Shown here: in pieces, positions 1-7,545 of the stretch
Layout: each line of letters opens with the position of its first letter
Numbering within the stretch: position 1 is the first letter of the stretch
Source of the DNA: Treponema sp.
GTDB taxonomy: Bacteria; Spirochaetota; Spirochaetia; Treponematales; Breznakiellaceae
Reading direction: 5' to 3'
Assembly (NCBI GenBank): GCA_031268125.1
Contig: JAIRXT010000233.1
Location: 1-8,984 of the forward strand
Length of the DNA: 8,984 nt
Position numbers and translations under genes: made by a program
Notes under the pieces: model-generated
The model's input: the letters and a program-made list of their open reading frames with translations, nothing else
Told to the model about the DNA's origin: nothing
Database searches by the model: none

Positions 1-168
1 ATGAACGCTTTAGAAAAAGAAGATATGGTCAACATCTATCTGGCAATGGCGGTGGTCTGCCAAAAGGAAAAGAAAACAGATGAAGAGCGTATCTGGCAAG
101 GCAAGGCGTTTGCGCTGTACCCAACCAACCGGTTCAGGGAAACATTATTAAAGCAGGCGGGAAAATGA
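1..168 (+). CDS. C-terminal end of a TPR-like protein (probably 5'-truncated by the window)
   Basis: The frame is open from base 1 to a TGA at 166-168 and encodes 55 residues. Base 1 happens to begin an ATG, but no upstream sequence is visible, so I cannot tell whether this is the true start or an internal Met of a longer gene. The segment LAMAVVCQKEKKTDEERIW followed by QGKAFALYP aligns well with a TPR unit: it has KxxDEE in the turn between the helices and KAxxLxP at the end of helix B. It ends in a short basic helix. I therefore read it as the last TPR of a larger protein. Its stop overlaps the start of the lipoprotein gene (ATGA at 165-168), which implies translational coupling in one operon. 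The function of the whole protein cannot be stated from this fragment. Confidence 0.6.
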   Translation: MNALEKEDMVNIYLAMAVVCQKEKKTDEERIWQGKAFALYPTNRFRETLLKQAGK

Positions 169-2174
169 TTGACAAAAAAAACAGCGCAATGGGTAGTATA
201 AAGCATTTTTTCATTGGCGGAGCGCTTGCCGTCGGACTGTGTCTTCTGGCCGCTTGCGCCTCGACCGGCCCCCGCCGTAGTTTTGATACCGGCACTTTTC
301 CCGCCCCGTCATACAGTGCCGAAGATATAAACGGCGCGGCTTCAACCGGAGCTTTTCCCGATGCGGTGTATATCAAAACCAGAACGCAAACTTTTAACAC
401 TTACCACTATTATATTTTGCGGGACGGCCTTATCTGGTATAAAAGCATTGAAAGCGAACAGGAGCCGAAAGACTGGACGCTGTTTGAAAAAACGGGGCTC
501 CCCCGCAAAACAACTGCCATCGCGGAAATTTCCGCCGATGCTGATGAACTGGTGGCGTTGTCCGTGGAAGGCGCGTTTTACCGTTACTGCTTTGACCCGA
601 ACATCGCCCACCGTTCCAACGTTTGGCTTGAAAAGCAGGGCTGGCCGAAAGCGGAGCAGCTTTACCTTGACAAGAGAACGGCGAAAAACAGCGCATGGGC
701 CGTAGGAAAGCGCAACAACCATGTGCTTTATTATGAAGACACTTTTGGCAACCGGCACCACAACGGTACTATGGAAATTGTAACAACTTATATGCTTTTG
801 GAAGACGGGCAGGAAATCTGTTACGCCGACACCGGATTGCCCGCTGATTTTTCCCGCAATTTCATCGGCCCTGAGCGGGGAACTTTTAAGGCGGCCGCTC
901 TTTCGGCAAGCGCGTCAACGATGTTTGTCATCAACGAGGCTGGCGTTATGTATACCCGCCTTGCGGATTTTGATACGACGGGCAGCGATCCCATGTTTTT
1001 CAAGTATACCTATATTCCATACAAATCGGATTTAGAAGGCTCTGATTATTTTTCCAACCTCACCGAGTGGGCGCTTCCGGCGGAGGATTGGAGGCCCCAG
1101 CCTCGCATTCCCCTTTCAGGTCATGCCGCCATTACCCGCCATATTACCATCCTGCAAAACGGACAGGGCAACGGAGCGCGGGAACTGCGCGTAGCGGGTT
1201 TCAATGCAGAAGGCGATACCGGCTACTGGACAAAGGCGATTTTTGATGACGTTTGGGAATTCAAAGAGACGCCGCTCTGTTTTGAAAGCGGTGCAATTCT
1301 ACCGCTAATTTCCTCTGAAAACAGGCGGGGCCGCAGCATGGATAAGTATTACCGCGGATCGTGGTGGAATGAAGCCGGGGAAGAAAGCCCCTGGCAGTAT
1401 GAAATTCCCCATTTTAATATTCTTGAGGGCGACTGCGATCTCCGTATTATAGGGAACGGCGAAGTATGCGTATTAAAACTATACCCCGTGGAACTCTGGA
1501 CCTATCTAAAGCGGGATTATCTCCCCGGAAGAACCGGCTCCCCCAAATTATTCATGACAACCCTTGTCATTCCGGACGGCGCTTTTGACGGGCTTTCCGA
1601 AGACTTTGCCAATGCTCTTCATGAAAAGTTCAAAGACAAGGACAACGTATTTTTCGGATATATCATGGCCGCTTCGGAAAATTATATTTTTCTGCGGGAT
1701 ACAAAAGAGACAGACACGGTTTTATTTCTTACCGATGGAACCATTTCAACGTATTATCCCGCATTTGATACCAGCCTCCATGTTCAAAAATTTGAGGAAC
1801 TGCGGCGTTACCAATCGATAGCATTTATTGCGGGCGACAATAAAACACAGGAAGAATTACAACAAAAAATCGACTCGAACAAGGCTTTACGAAAAGAATT
1901 AAAACGCCAAATCCGCCTTTTGAAGTGGTCGCAGCTCACCGCATTTAAGATAAACGCTGATTTTATCCCCGCATTCTATACGATCCGCCTGAGCCCGTTT
2001 CGTTATGTTGATGTTCCAAAATTACGCACCATTACCCGTTATGGCGAACAGATCATTTTGATTAACAGCGCCTATAATAAGGTCATTTCAAATATCCGCA
2101 TCCGGCATATTGAGAAAATAATAACGGAGTTAGAGGATAGAATTCGTTCTTATAAGAAGCGCAAAAGTTCCTGA
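165..2174 (+). CDS. large predicted lipoprotein with beta-propeller-like repeats, function unknown
   Basis: This encodes 669 residues. The N-terminus has lysines, a hydrophobic stretch (about residues 15-30) and a lipobox LAAC with Cys31, so it is predicted to be exported, lipidated and anchored facing the periplasm or the cell surface. The ATG at 165 is preceded by AGGCGGG at good spacing and overlaps the upstream stop; the next ATG (189) has no Shine-Dalgarno sequence. Residues about 45-300 contain repeated units of the form GLP, spacer, S-A-x-A-x-x-x-x-x-L/I-x-x-x-G-x-x-Y, for example ISADADELVALSVEGAFYRY and LSASASTMFVINEAGVMYTR. Aromatic strands and WxLFEKTGLP-like turns surround them, which resembles beta-propeller blades. 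The C-terminal third, from about residue 555, is Lys/Arg/Glu-rich and helical, with possible short coiled coils (QEELQQKIDSNKALRKELKR; IEKIITELEDRIR). I do not recognise a named family and see no catalytic motif. GC content is visibly lower than in the opposite-strand operon. Confidence 0.88.
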   Translation: MIDKKNSAMGSIKHFFIGGALAVGLCLLAACASTGPRRSFDTGTFPAPSYSAEDINGAASTGAFPDAVYIKTRTQTFNTYHYYILRDGLIWYKSIESEQEPKDWTLFEKTGLPRKTTAIAEISADADELVALSVEGAFYRYCFDPNIAHRSNVWLEKQGWPKAEQLYLDKRTAKNSAWAVGKRNNHVLYYEDTFGNRHHNGTMEIVTTYMLLEDGQEICYADTGLPADFSRNFIGPERGTFKAAALSASASTMFVINEAGVMYTRLADFDTTGSDPMFFKYTYIPYKSDLEGSDYFSNLTEWALPAEDWRPQPRIPLSGHAAITRHITILQNGQGNGARELRVAGFNAEGDTGYWTKAIFDDVWEFKETPLCFESGAILPLISSENRRGRSMDKYYRGSWWNEAGEESPWQYEIPHFNILEGDCDLRIIGNGEVCVLKLYPVELWTYLKRDYLPGRTGSPKLFMTTLVIPDGAFDGLSEDFANALHEKFKDKDNVFFGYIMAASENYIFLRDTKETDTVLFLTDGTISTYYPAFDTSLHVQKFEELRRYQSIAFIAGDNKTQEELQQKIDSNKALRKELKRQIRLLKWSQLTAFKINADFIPAFYTIRLSPFRYVDVPKLRTITRYGEQIILINSAYNKVISNIRIRHIEKIITELEDRIRSYKKRKSS

Positions 2175-2245
2175 CGGCAAACGGCCCAAAGGGACGTATC
2201 CGGGCTGGTCGGACTAAAGTCCGCAACACCGTATAACACGGGCCG
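2175..2245. other. convergent intergenic gap with a small perfect hairpin
   Basis: These 71 bases separate the ends of two convergent genes. A perfect 6-bp stem with a 2-base loop, CGGACT-AA-AGTCCG, lies at 2210-2223. Weaker GC pairing is possible between GGCCC (2183-2187) and GGGCT (2202-2206). Neither hairpin is followed by a T-tract on either strand, so it is not a textbook intrinsic terminator. It could be a weak bidirectional terminator or part of a dispersed repeat. No ORF here looks real. Confidence 0.4.
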
Positions 2246-5200
2246 CTACTGCCGGAGGAACACTGCGTCCGCAAGCTCCCGGGCGAAGGCGGCGGTGTCC
2301 TGCCGGGAGGGAGAAGCCAGGGGTATGTCCCGGTCCAGCAGGACGCTCCGGGTATCCCGGAGTTCGCAGCGGACTACCCAGGCGCCGCCTTCAAGGTCTT
2401 CAATATTCAGGCTAAGGACAAAGGCCGTCTCCGCAGCCCCGCTATGGAGCCCCGCCTTTTTCAGCATCTTTTGGATGCGGCGGACCGGCGGGGGGTTGCT
2501 GGTCCTCCGGGTGTCCAGGCGCAGTTCCACCGGCAGGCTGATGCCCCGCTGCCGCAGGGCCCCCGGATTCAGGCGGTAGAGTTCCTCCGCGAAGGTTAGG
2601 GAGAAAGTTCTCCTGGGGCCCGCAGCAAGATCGGCGAATCCATCGGCTATCATGTCCTGTTCCCACAGGGGGTCAAAACCCTGCAGGGCTTCCAGGATCA
2701 GTTCCTGTTTGCCCATGATCCGCCCCTCCTCATAGGAGTACCCCGGTTCGGCGGCGGGGATAAGGGGAAGTTCAAAATCCCGGGCGGCCCGGAGGTAGTT
2801 CAGGCTGCGGCGGGGGTAGGCTTCAAAGGCCCGGTAGTACTGGGTCAGCGCATCGGGGTGGGGTTCCCCGTAGGCTTCGGCGGAAAGGCGGCTGTACTTG
2901 CGGAACAGGTGGCGGTGAACCTCCGCCTTAAAGCGGTAGCGGATTTCCCTGGCGGCGCTCCGTATCCAGTCCCCCGGTGCGGGATAGGGGCGGAGTTTTT
3001 CCGTTTGGACAAGGCCGTCGTAGGTTTTGTAGAGAATTTCGTGAATGTCCCGGCTGTAACGGACCGGATCGATGCCGTAGTTCATCATCCAGGACTGATC
3101 CCCGGCCCTCAGACAATCCTCCGCATAGACCCGGGCATCCTCCAGGCGGCCGGAAATCTGGTACACCTGGGCCAGGTTGAGCCGGGACAGGGGGGAGTTG
3201 TCCATGTCGTAGGCCGCCTCGTAATCGGAAAAAGCGGGCCGGAAGTCCAACTGCCGCAGGTAGAGTTCCCCCCGGGCAAGGCGGCCCGACGAGCGGTTCA
3301 GTTGGGACAGGGAAGCGTTGGTCTGCTCAAGGGCCCGGTCAAAGTGGTAGAAACGGCTTTCCAGGATGGAAAGGTTGTAGTGGGCCACCGCGGCAAACAG
3401 CGTATCCTGCCGGAGTTCCGCCCCCTCGATAGCCTCAAGGTACCACCGTTTGCCTTCGTCGTAGCGGAACATATCGGCGTTAAGGGTCCCCAGGGTCATG
3501 GCGTAGTCAAGGACGCCGTCCTGAAACCGGTCTATGGCGGAACGCAGCAACTGTTCCCCTTCCGCCTGGCGGTGGACCTTGTAGTACATCCAGCCAAGCT
3601 GTCCGATAGCCTCCCGGTGATCGGGATCGATGGCCAGAAGCCGTTCCAGGTAGTCCACCGACTGGTTATCCAGGTTGAGGTAGCCAGCGGTCCGGGAAAG
3701 GCTGTACAGAAGCTGGGGTTCACGGGGGGCGATTTTTTCGGCCCGGCGGTACTCGTCCCAGGCCAGGCTGTACAGGTCCCGGCTTTGGTACAGGTTCCCC
3801 AGGGCCCAGGGGAAGCGGATGTCGCCGGGGTACTGTTCCTGCCCGGTACGGTAGAGTTCGATGGCCCGGTCCCAGTACTCCGCATACTCCGCGTCCTGGG
3901 CTTCTTCTATCAGGGCTGAGGCATCCTGGGGTTCCTGGGCGCCGGCCCGCGGAACAGACAGGGCGCAGACCAGGATCAGCAGGATGCCCGGCCCTTTGCC
4001 GGCGGCATCCCTGCCGGTATCCCCCCTCCGGGGCAGGAACCAGGCAGCCGGAGCGGCGATGCCGGCAAGAATCCGCCGCCACAGGGGCGTTACCCGCCGG
4101 TAGGCCGCCGCAAATTCGGTCCAGCTTTTTTTGGTCATGGCAAGGTCCTCCGCACCAAAATTTGGGGCAAAGCGGGCGGCGGTCTTCCGCCGGTACAGAT
4201 CATCCAACAGGCCGGCATAGTACCGGCGGTCAATCTGCCGCGCCCACTCCGCCTCCCCGCTGTCCCCCGGCCGCCGCAGCCCCGCCAGGCGGAGCAGATG
4301 CAGGGCCCGGCCCCAGATTTTTACGGCCTTTTTCCGCTCCCCCCGGGCAAGGCAGCAGGCCAAGAAGGGCCCCAGCCGGAAAAGGGCAAGGGAGAGGATC
4401 AGGGCGCAGACCAGGACGGCGATCCAGTACTTCCGGACCGCTTCCGCAAGGCCCGCCCCCAGCGGAAGACGGGATTCGGCCTCCGCCTCGTCCGATCCCT
4501 CCCGGGGCTGCCGGGAATTCAAATTCCCAAAGATCTCCCGCATCAGCCGTTCAAAGAGTTCCTGGGGCACCCCGGCGGAGATGCGGAATTCTTCCCCCTC
4601 CGCCAGATTGCCCGTGGTGGGATCGTATTCGATCCAGCCGTAACCGGGAAACCACACCTCCACCCAGGCGTGGGCCATGTCGGCCCGGACGGGGTAGTAG
4701 TCAAAGGTGTTGGCCGAAGGGTCCAGGAAGAACCCGGCGCTGACGCGGGCGGGAATGCCCAGGGAGCGGAGCAGCAGGGCGAAGGAAAAGGCAAAATAGG
4801 AACAGTAGCCCTTCTTCGAGGTAAAGAGGAAATGGCTCAACTGATCCCCGTCCGGCGCTATCCCGGCCCGCAGGCTGTAGCGGTACTCCCCGAATTTAAG
4901 CCGGTCGTAAACCGCCTGCACCCGGTCCCAGTAGTTTCCCAGCCCCCCGCTTATGCTCTCCGCATAGGCCAAAAGCCGCTGGTCATCGCCGTATTCGGTG
5001 TAGAGCCGGTATTCGGCCTCCCCCATCTCCAGAACCTCCGCCGAAGGGGGCCAGAGCCCCAGATCAATAAGTTCGATGGGGATAACGTCGCTGGTGATGC
5101 TGCTTACCGAATAGACCGAACTAAAGGACGATGCGTCCCAATCCTCGTAGGGGACCACTTGGACGGGCTGATTCATGCCGATGAAGGCCCGGGAATCGAA

Positions 5201-6163
5201 GTTCACCAGGTAGTATTCCTGATTGGTAATCCGGGTAGCCCGCAGTTTCTCCGCCGCCTCCAGGCCGGACAGGGTTACGGGCCGGTCCGGCAGGCGCTCG
5301 GGATGATCCCGGCCGTCAATCTCCTCCAGGCGGAAAAAGCCCTGTCCCCGGTTGTAACCGGACAACACATAGCGGCGCAGGAGGATGTGATAGTCGTCGG
5401 GGTCTTTTTTGACGATCAGCACCAAATCGTCGTTCATGCTGATCTGGCTTTCCAGTTTAAGGAATTTTGAAAAATCAAAGCTGAACAGATTGGGAGCCAG
5501 AAGGCCGCCCCCCTGCTCCACCGCCTTTTCCTGGGAAGGCCCGATAAAGAAGATGCTGCCCAAAACCGCCAGCAGGAAGAGCAGCACGGTGGCGCCGGCC
5601 CGCTCCCCCCGGCGGGACCGGTATTCCGCCGGTACGGTCCGGATCAGGGCCGCAAGTTCCAAAAAGCCGATGACCCCAAAGACGGCGATCATCACCACCG
5701 GCCAGCGGTACAAACCGGCGGTGCGGGCAAGGCTGTAGATCAGCAGCAGGATAAGCAGATCCACCCCGCAGCCTGCCCTGAGGAATCTCCGGGAAGCGGC
5801 GGAGAAAAAGCCGCTTAACGCGGTCCAATAATAGGGCAGCAGGAAGACGAAGGCGTTGCGGTCATAATCCAGGAGCAGGCCGTCCAGAACGGGGGCCATA
5901 CCCAGGGAATTGGTTTCCCGGAGGCCGGGGACAAAGAGCCGGGGCAGGCTGATAAGGAAACGCAGGGCCCAGGGCAAAAGGGCCAGGATCAGGACGCCGC
6001 GGAGAACCCCTTTTGTCCGCCGGCGGACCAGAGCGGAGACGAGGAATCCCGCTCCCAGGGCCGCGGCAAACACCGGCAGATCCGCCATATCGCCGGCCAG
6101 CAGGGCCAGTTGAAACAGGATAAGGAACAGGGCGCCGGAACGCAGGACCAGGGCGATCTTCAC
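2246..6163 (-). CDS. TgpA-like membrane transglutaminase fused to a periplasmic TPR protein with a CsgG/LpoB-like tail
   Basis: This encodes 1305 residues, far longer than the roughly 650-750 usual for TgpA/DUF3488-type transglutaminases. Residues 1-208 hold about seven hydrophobic segments (near 5-24, 28-46, 51-74, 104-124, 132-150, 153-175, 189-208). A soluble region follows, then a transglutaminase core with the full Cys-His-Asp triad: C454 in KKGYCSYFAF, H498 in ADMAHAWVEVWFPGYGW and D514 in IEYDPT. A further transmembrane helix lies at about 579-598, then a basic, probably cytoplasmic segment (600-720). A second hydrophobic segment at about 726-738 ends in an AGA-Q sequence resembling a signal-peptidase site. 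About eight TPR-like units follow (about 749-1020), then a helical region and a beta-rich C-terminus (about 1205-1305, LPVELRLD ... LSLNIEDLEGGAWVV ... DTRSVLLDRDI ... AFARELADAVF) reminiscent of CsgG/LpoB-type folds; that last point is inference. The start is GTG at 6163-6161, overlapping the DUF58 stop as GTGA, with a G-rich Shine-Dalgarno in CAGGGGGG just upstream. The stop is TAG. The likely role is envelope protein or peptide processing or crosslinking; the substrate is unknown. Confidence 0.9.
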   Translation of the reverse strand: MKIALVLRSGALFLILFQLALLAGDMADLPVFAAALGAGFLVSALVRRRTKGVLRGVLILALLPWALRFLISLPRLFVPGLRETNSLGMAPVLDGLLLDYDRNAFVFLLPYYWTALSGFFSAASRRFLRAGCGVDLLILLLIYSLARTAGLYRWPVVMIAVFGVIGFLELAALIRTVPAEYRSRRGERAGATVLLFLLAVLGSIFFIGPSQEKAVEQGGGLLAPNLFSFDFSKFLKLESQISMNDDLVLIVKKDPDDYHILLRRYVLSGYNRGQGFFRLEEIDGRDHPERLPDRPVTLSGLEAAEKLRATRITNQEYYLVNFDSRAFIGMNQPVQVVPYEDWDASSFSSVYSVSSITSDVIPIELIDLGLWPPSAEVLEMGEAEYRLYTEYGDDQRLLAYAESISGGLGNYWDRVQAVYDRLKFGEYRYSLRAGIAPDGDQLSHFLFTSKKGYCSYFAFSFALLLRSLGIPARVSAGFFLDPSANTFDYYPVRADMAHAWVEVWFPGYGWIEYDPTTGNLAEGEEFRISAGVPQELFERLMREIFGNLNSRQPREGSDEAEAESRLPLGAGLAEAVRKYWIAVLVCALILSLALFRLGPFLACCLARGERKKAVKIWGRALHLLRLAGLRRPGDSGEAEWARQIDRRYYAGLLDDLYRRKTAARFAPNFGAEDLAMTKKSWTEFAAAYRRVTPLWRRILAGIAAPAAWFLPRRGDTGRDAAGKGPGILLILVCALSVPRAGAQEPQDASALIEEAQDAEYAEYWDRAIELYRTGQEQYPGDIRFPWALGNLYQSRDLYSLAWDEYRRAEKIAPREPQLLYSLSRTAGYLNLDNQSVDYLERLLAIDPDHREAIGQLGWMYYKVHRQAEGEQLLRSAIDRFQDGVLDYAMTLGTLNADMFRYDEGKRWYLEAIEGAELRQDTLFAAVAHYNLSILESRFYHFDRALEQTNASLSQLNRSSGRLARGELYLRQLDFRPAFSDYEAAYDMDNSPLSRLNLAQVYQISGRLEDARVYAEDCLRAGDQSWMMNYGIDPVRYSRDIHEILYKTYDGLVQTEKLRPYPAPGDWIRSAAREIRYRFKAEVHRHLFRKYSRLSAEAYGEPHPDALTQYYRAFEAYPRRSLNYLRAARDFELPLIPAAEPGYSYEEGRIMGKQELILEALQGFDPLWEQDMIADGFADLAAGPRRTFSLTFAEELYRLNPGALRQRGISLPVELRLDTRRTSNPPPVRRIQKMLKKAGLHSGAAETAFVLSLNIEDLEGGAWVVRCELRDTRSVLLDRDIPLASPSRQDTAAFARELADAVFLRQ
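4136..4151 (-). promoter_or_regulatory. internal Shine-Dalgarno and ATG at the junction of the fused protein
   Basis: On the - strand, GGAGG at 4151-4147 is followed by 8 bases and then an in-frame ATG at 4138-4136, which is Met676 of the 1305-residue protein. Spacing and sequence are those of a good ribosome binding site, better than any seen at the start of moxR. Initiation here would give a 630-residue protein (MTKKSWTEF...) with a short basic N-terminal tail, one hydrophobic export segment and the whole TPR half. It lies just where the transglutaminase half ends and the TPR half begins. It may also be a relic of two formerly separate genes. Whether it is used cannot be known from sequence. 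Confidence 0.45.
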
Positions 6164-7545
6164 AGCCAGCCCCCCTGCTCCGCAGAGTACGCCGGACAGG
6201 CCAGGGCGCGGACGCCGTTCCGGGCCCCGTAGATCCGGGCGCAGGTTTCCGCGGCCTCCCGCAGGGATGCCTCCCGAAGGGAGGCGTCTTCCGGGTAAAC
6301 AAAGATGATGTCGCAGGGCGGGGAAGCCGCCCCTCCCTCCGTGCCGCCCCCGGCGGAGCGGCGGCTAAGGAAGCGGTCCAGCGCGCCGGTCCCGCCGCCG
6401 GTCCGGGGCAGGGCCAGGATACAGGTTCCCCGGTCCGCGGCAGGAAGTTCCGGGGCGGGAGAGTCCTGCGGCAGTAGTTTCCCCCGGCCTTTCCGTTCCT
6501 TCCGTGCCGGCCCGTTCCGGGGGCCCGGAATGGGCCGGGCCGCGGGCCAGGCCATAGCCTCCCCCAGTTCCGCCGCATCCCCGCCCCGGATCTCCCCGCC
6601 GGTACAGCCGGTCAGCACGTCCATACCCCGGCGGCCCAGGTCCAGGGCCATCGTCAAAGCCTGGGTACAGAGCAGGTCCACCGCCTGCCGCCCCGCCGCG
6701 GCGTTGTAGAGCTGGGTGTCAGTCTCCGTGTCCACCAGAATCAGAAGCCGGGAGCGGGGCGGAGGCTGGGTTTCGCCTTCCCGGATAAACAGGGAATTGG
6801 AGGGGCCGTGGCTGTAGAGCTTCCAGTTGATCCGCCGGGGATCATCCCCCGGAATATAGGGCCGGTGATCGATAAGTTCATCGCTGCGCAGGTAATGGGG
6901 GCCGCTGTGCTGCTCCCGGCCGCCGGACCGGGGCCGGACCGGGACCGCTTCTTCCGCCGGCCGGGGCTCCGCCAGGACCCGGACCTCGTCCCCCCGGTAC
7001 AGGGGCCGGAAAAAACCGAAGATGCCAAAGGCGTCAAATACCGAAAATTCATCCGCCGTAGAACAATAAGCCCCCCGCAGGGGGATGGACAGCGGCAGAT
7101 TCGGCAGACCCGGATCAAAGATATGCTCCACCCGGCGGCCGTCTTTGGTCTCCAGGCATAGGCGGTAACGGATCAATATCCCCGGAATACGGAAAAAACG
7201 GGCCCCCGGCCGGCAGACAACCGCCGTCTCCTCCCCCGCGGTAATGCTCCGGGGGCTAATCTGCACCTGAATACCCAGGGCCCCCTTCCGGCACACCAGG
7301 GCGGCGGCAAAGCCCATAACCAGGCAGTAGATCAGCACGGAAAGAAGAATCGTCCCCACAAGGGTCAAAGCCAGTTCCTGCCGCAGATTCCCCGCGCACA
7401 AAACCGCGGCGGTAATAACCAGGAGAAAAAAGCCCAAAGCGGACAGGCGCATCCGGGGCAGCGCCCAAAACAGGGCCCTGGGCCCGTTAAACAGTCTTAA
7501 TTCCTTCAACACGGGCAAGGCAAATCTCCCGGATAAGTTTATCAC
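6160..7545 (-). CDS. DUF58-domain membrane protein (partner of MoxR)
   Basis: This encodes 461 residues if read from the GTG at 7545. Two hydrophobic segments lie near the N-terminus (about 35-52 and 57-84). The DUF58 signature is clear at about 222-258: DELIDHRPYIPGDDPRRINW, continuing through KLYSHGPSN to LFIREGE. After it comes a VWA-like strand RLLILVDTETDT (266-277). Its D272-T-E-T-D276 departs from the canonical DxSxS metal site, so metal binding is doubtful. Residues about 330-410 are a Gly/Pro/Arg-rich low-complexity insertion. A tandem ASLRE-ASLRE lies near residues 421-430. The start is uncertain: GTG at 7545 overlaps moxR by 59 bases, whereas ATG at 7452 (Met32, MRLSALGFF) matches how many DUF58 proteins begin but has no clear Shine-Dalgarno. 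The 3' end overlaps the transglutaminase gene by GTGA. DUF58 proteins are known to be encoded with MoxR ATPases; a role as membrane adaptor is inferred. Confidence 0.9.
   Translation of the reverse strand: MINLSGRFALPVLKELRLFNGPRALFWALPRMRLSALGFFLLVITAAVLCAGNLRQELALTLVGTILLSVLIYCLVMGFAAALVCRKGALGIQVQISPRSITAGEETAVVCRPGARFFRIPGILIRYRLCLETKDGRRVEHIFDPGLPNLPLSIPLRGAYCSTADEFSVFDAFGIFGFFRPLYRGDEVRVLAEPRPAEEAVPVRPRSGGREQHSGPHYLRSDELIDHRPYIPGDDPRRINWKLYSHGPSNSLFIREGETQPPPRSRLLILVDTETDTQLYNAAAGRQAVDLLCTQALTMALDLGRRGMDVLTGCTGGEIRGGDAAELGEAMAWPAARPIPGPRNGPARKERKGRGKLLPQDSPAPELPAADRGTCILALPRTGGGTGALDRFLSRRSAGGGTEGGAASPPCDIIFVYPEDASLREASLREAAETCARIYGARNGVRALACPAYSAEQGGWL
6269..6285. repeat. perfect coding-region hairpin near the end of the DUF58 gene
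   Basis: GCCTCCC-GAA-GGGAGGC forms a 7-bp stem with a 3-base loop. It lies within the codons for the tandem ASLRE duplication, so it may be a by-product of that short duplication. It lies about 106 bases upstream of the transglutaminase start and could slow ribosomes or mark an mRNA processing point. There is no direct evidence of function. Confidence 0.4.

Noticed and set aside
2210..2223. intrinsic terminator between the convergent genes
   Set aside because: The stem is perfect but short and no T-tract follows on either strand; kept only as a hairpin within the gap.
2858..3919. 353-residue + strand open frame opposite the TPR half
   Set aside because: It lies fully antisense to a gene with clear TPR units. 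Long antisense frames are expected in GC-rich coding DNA; it has no domain, and the peptide is Gly/Val/Pro-rich.
4298..5470. 390-residue + strand open frame opposite the transglutaminase domain
   Set aside because: The opposite strand encodes the catalytic triad and conserved motifs, so this frame is a by-product of GC-rich codons.
5862..6578. 238-residue - strand frame overlapping the DUF58 and fusion genes
   Set aside because: It is an alternative frame of two well-supported genes and has a Pro/Arg/Gly-rich composition typical of a shadow frame.
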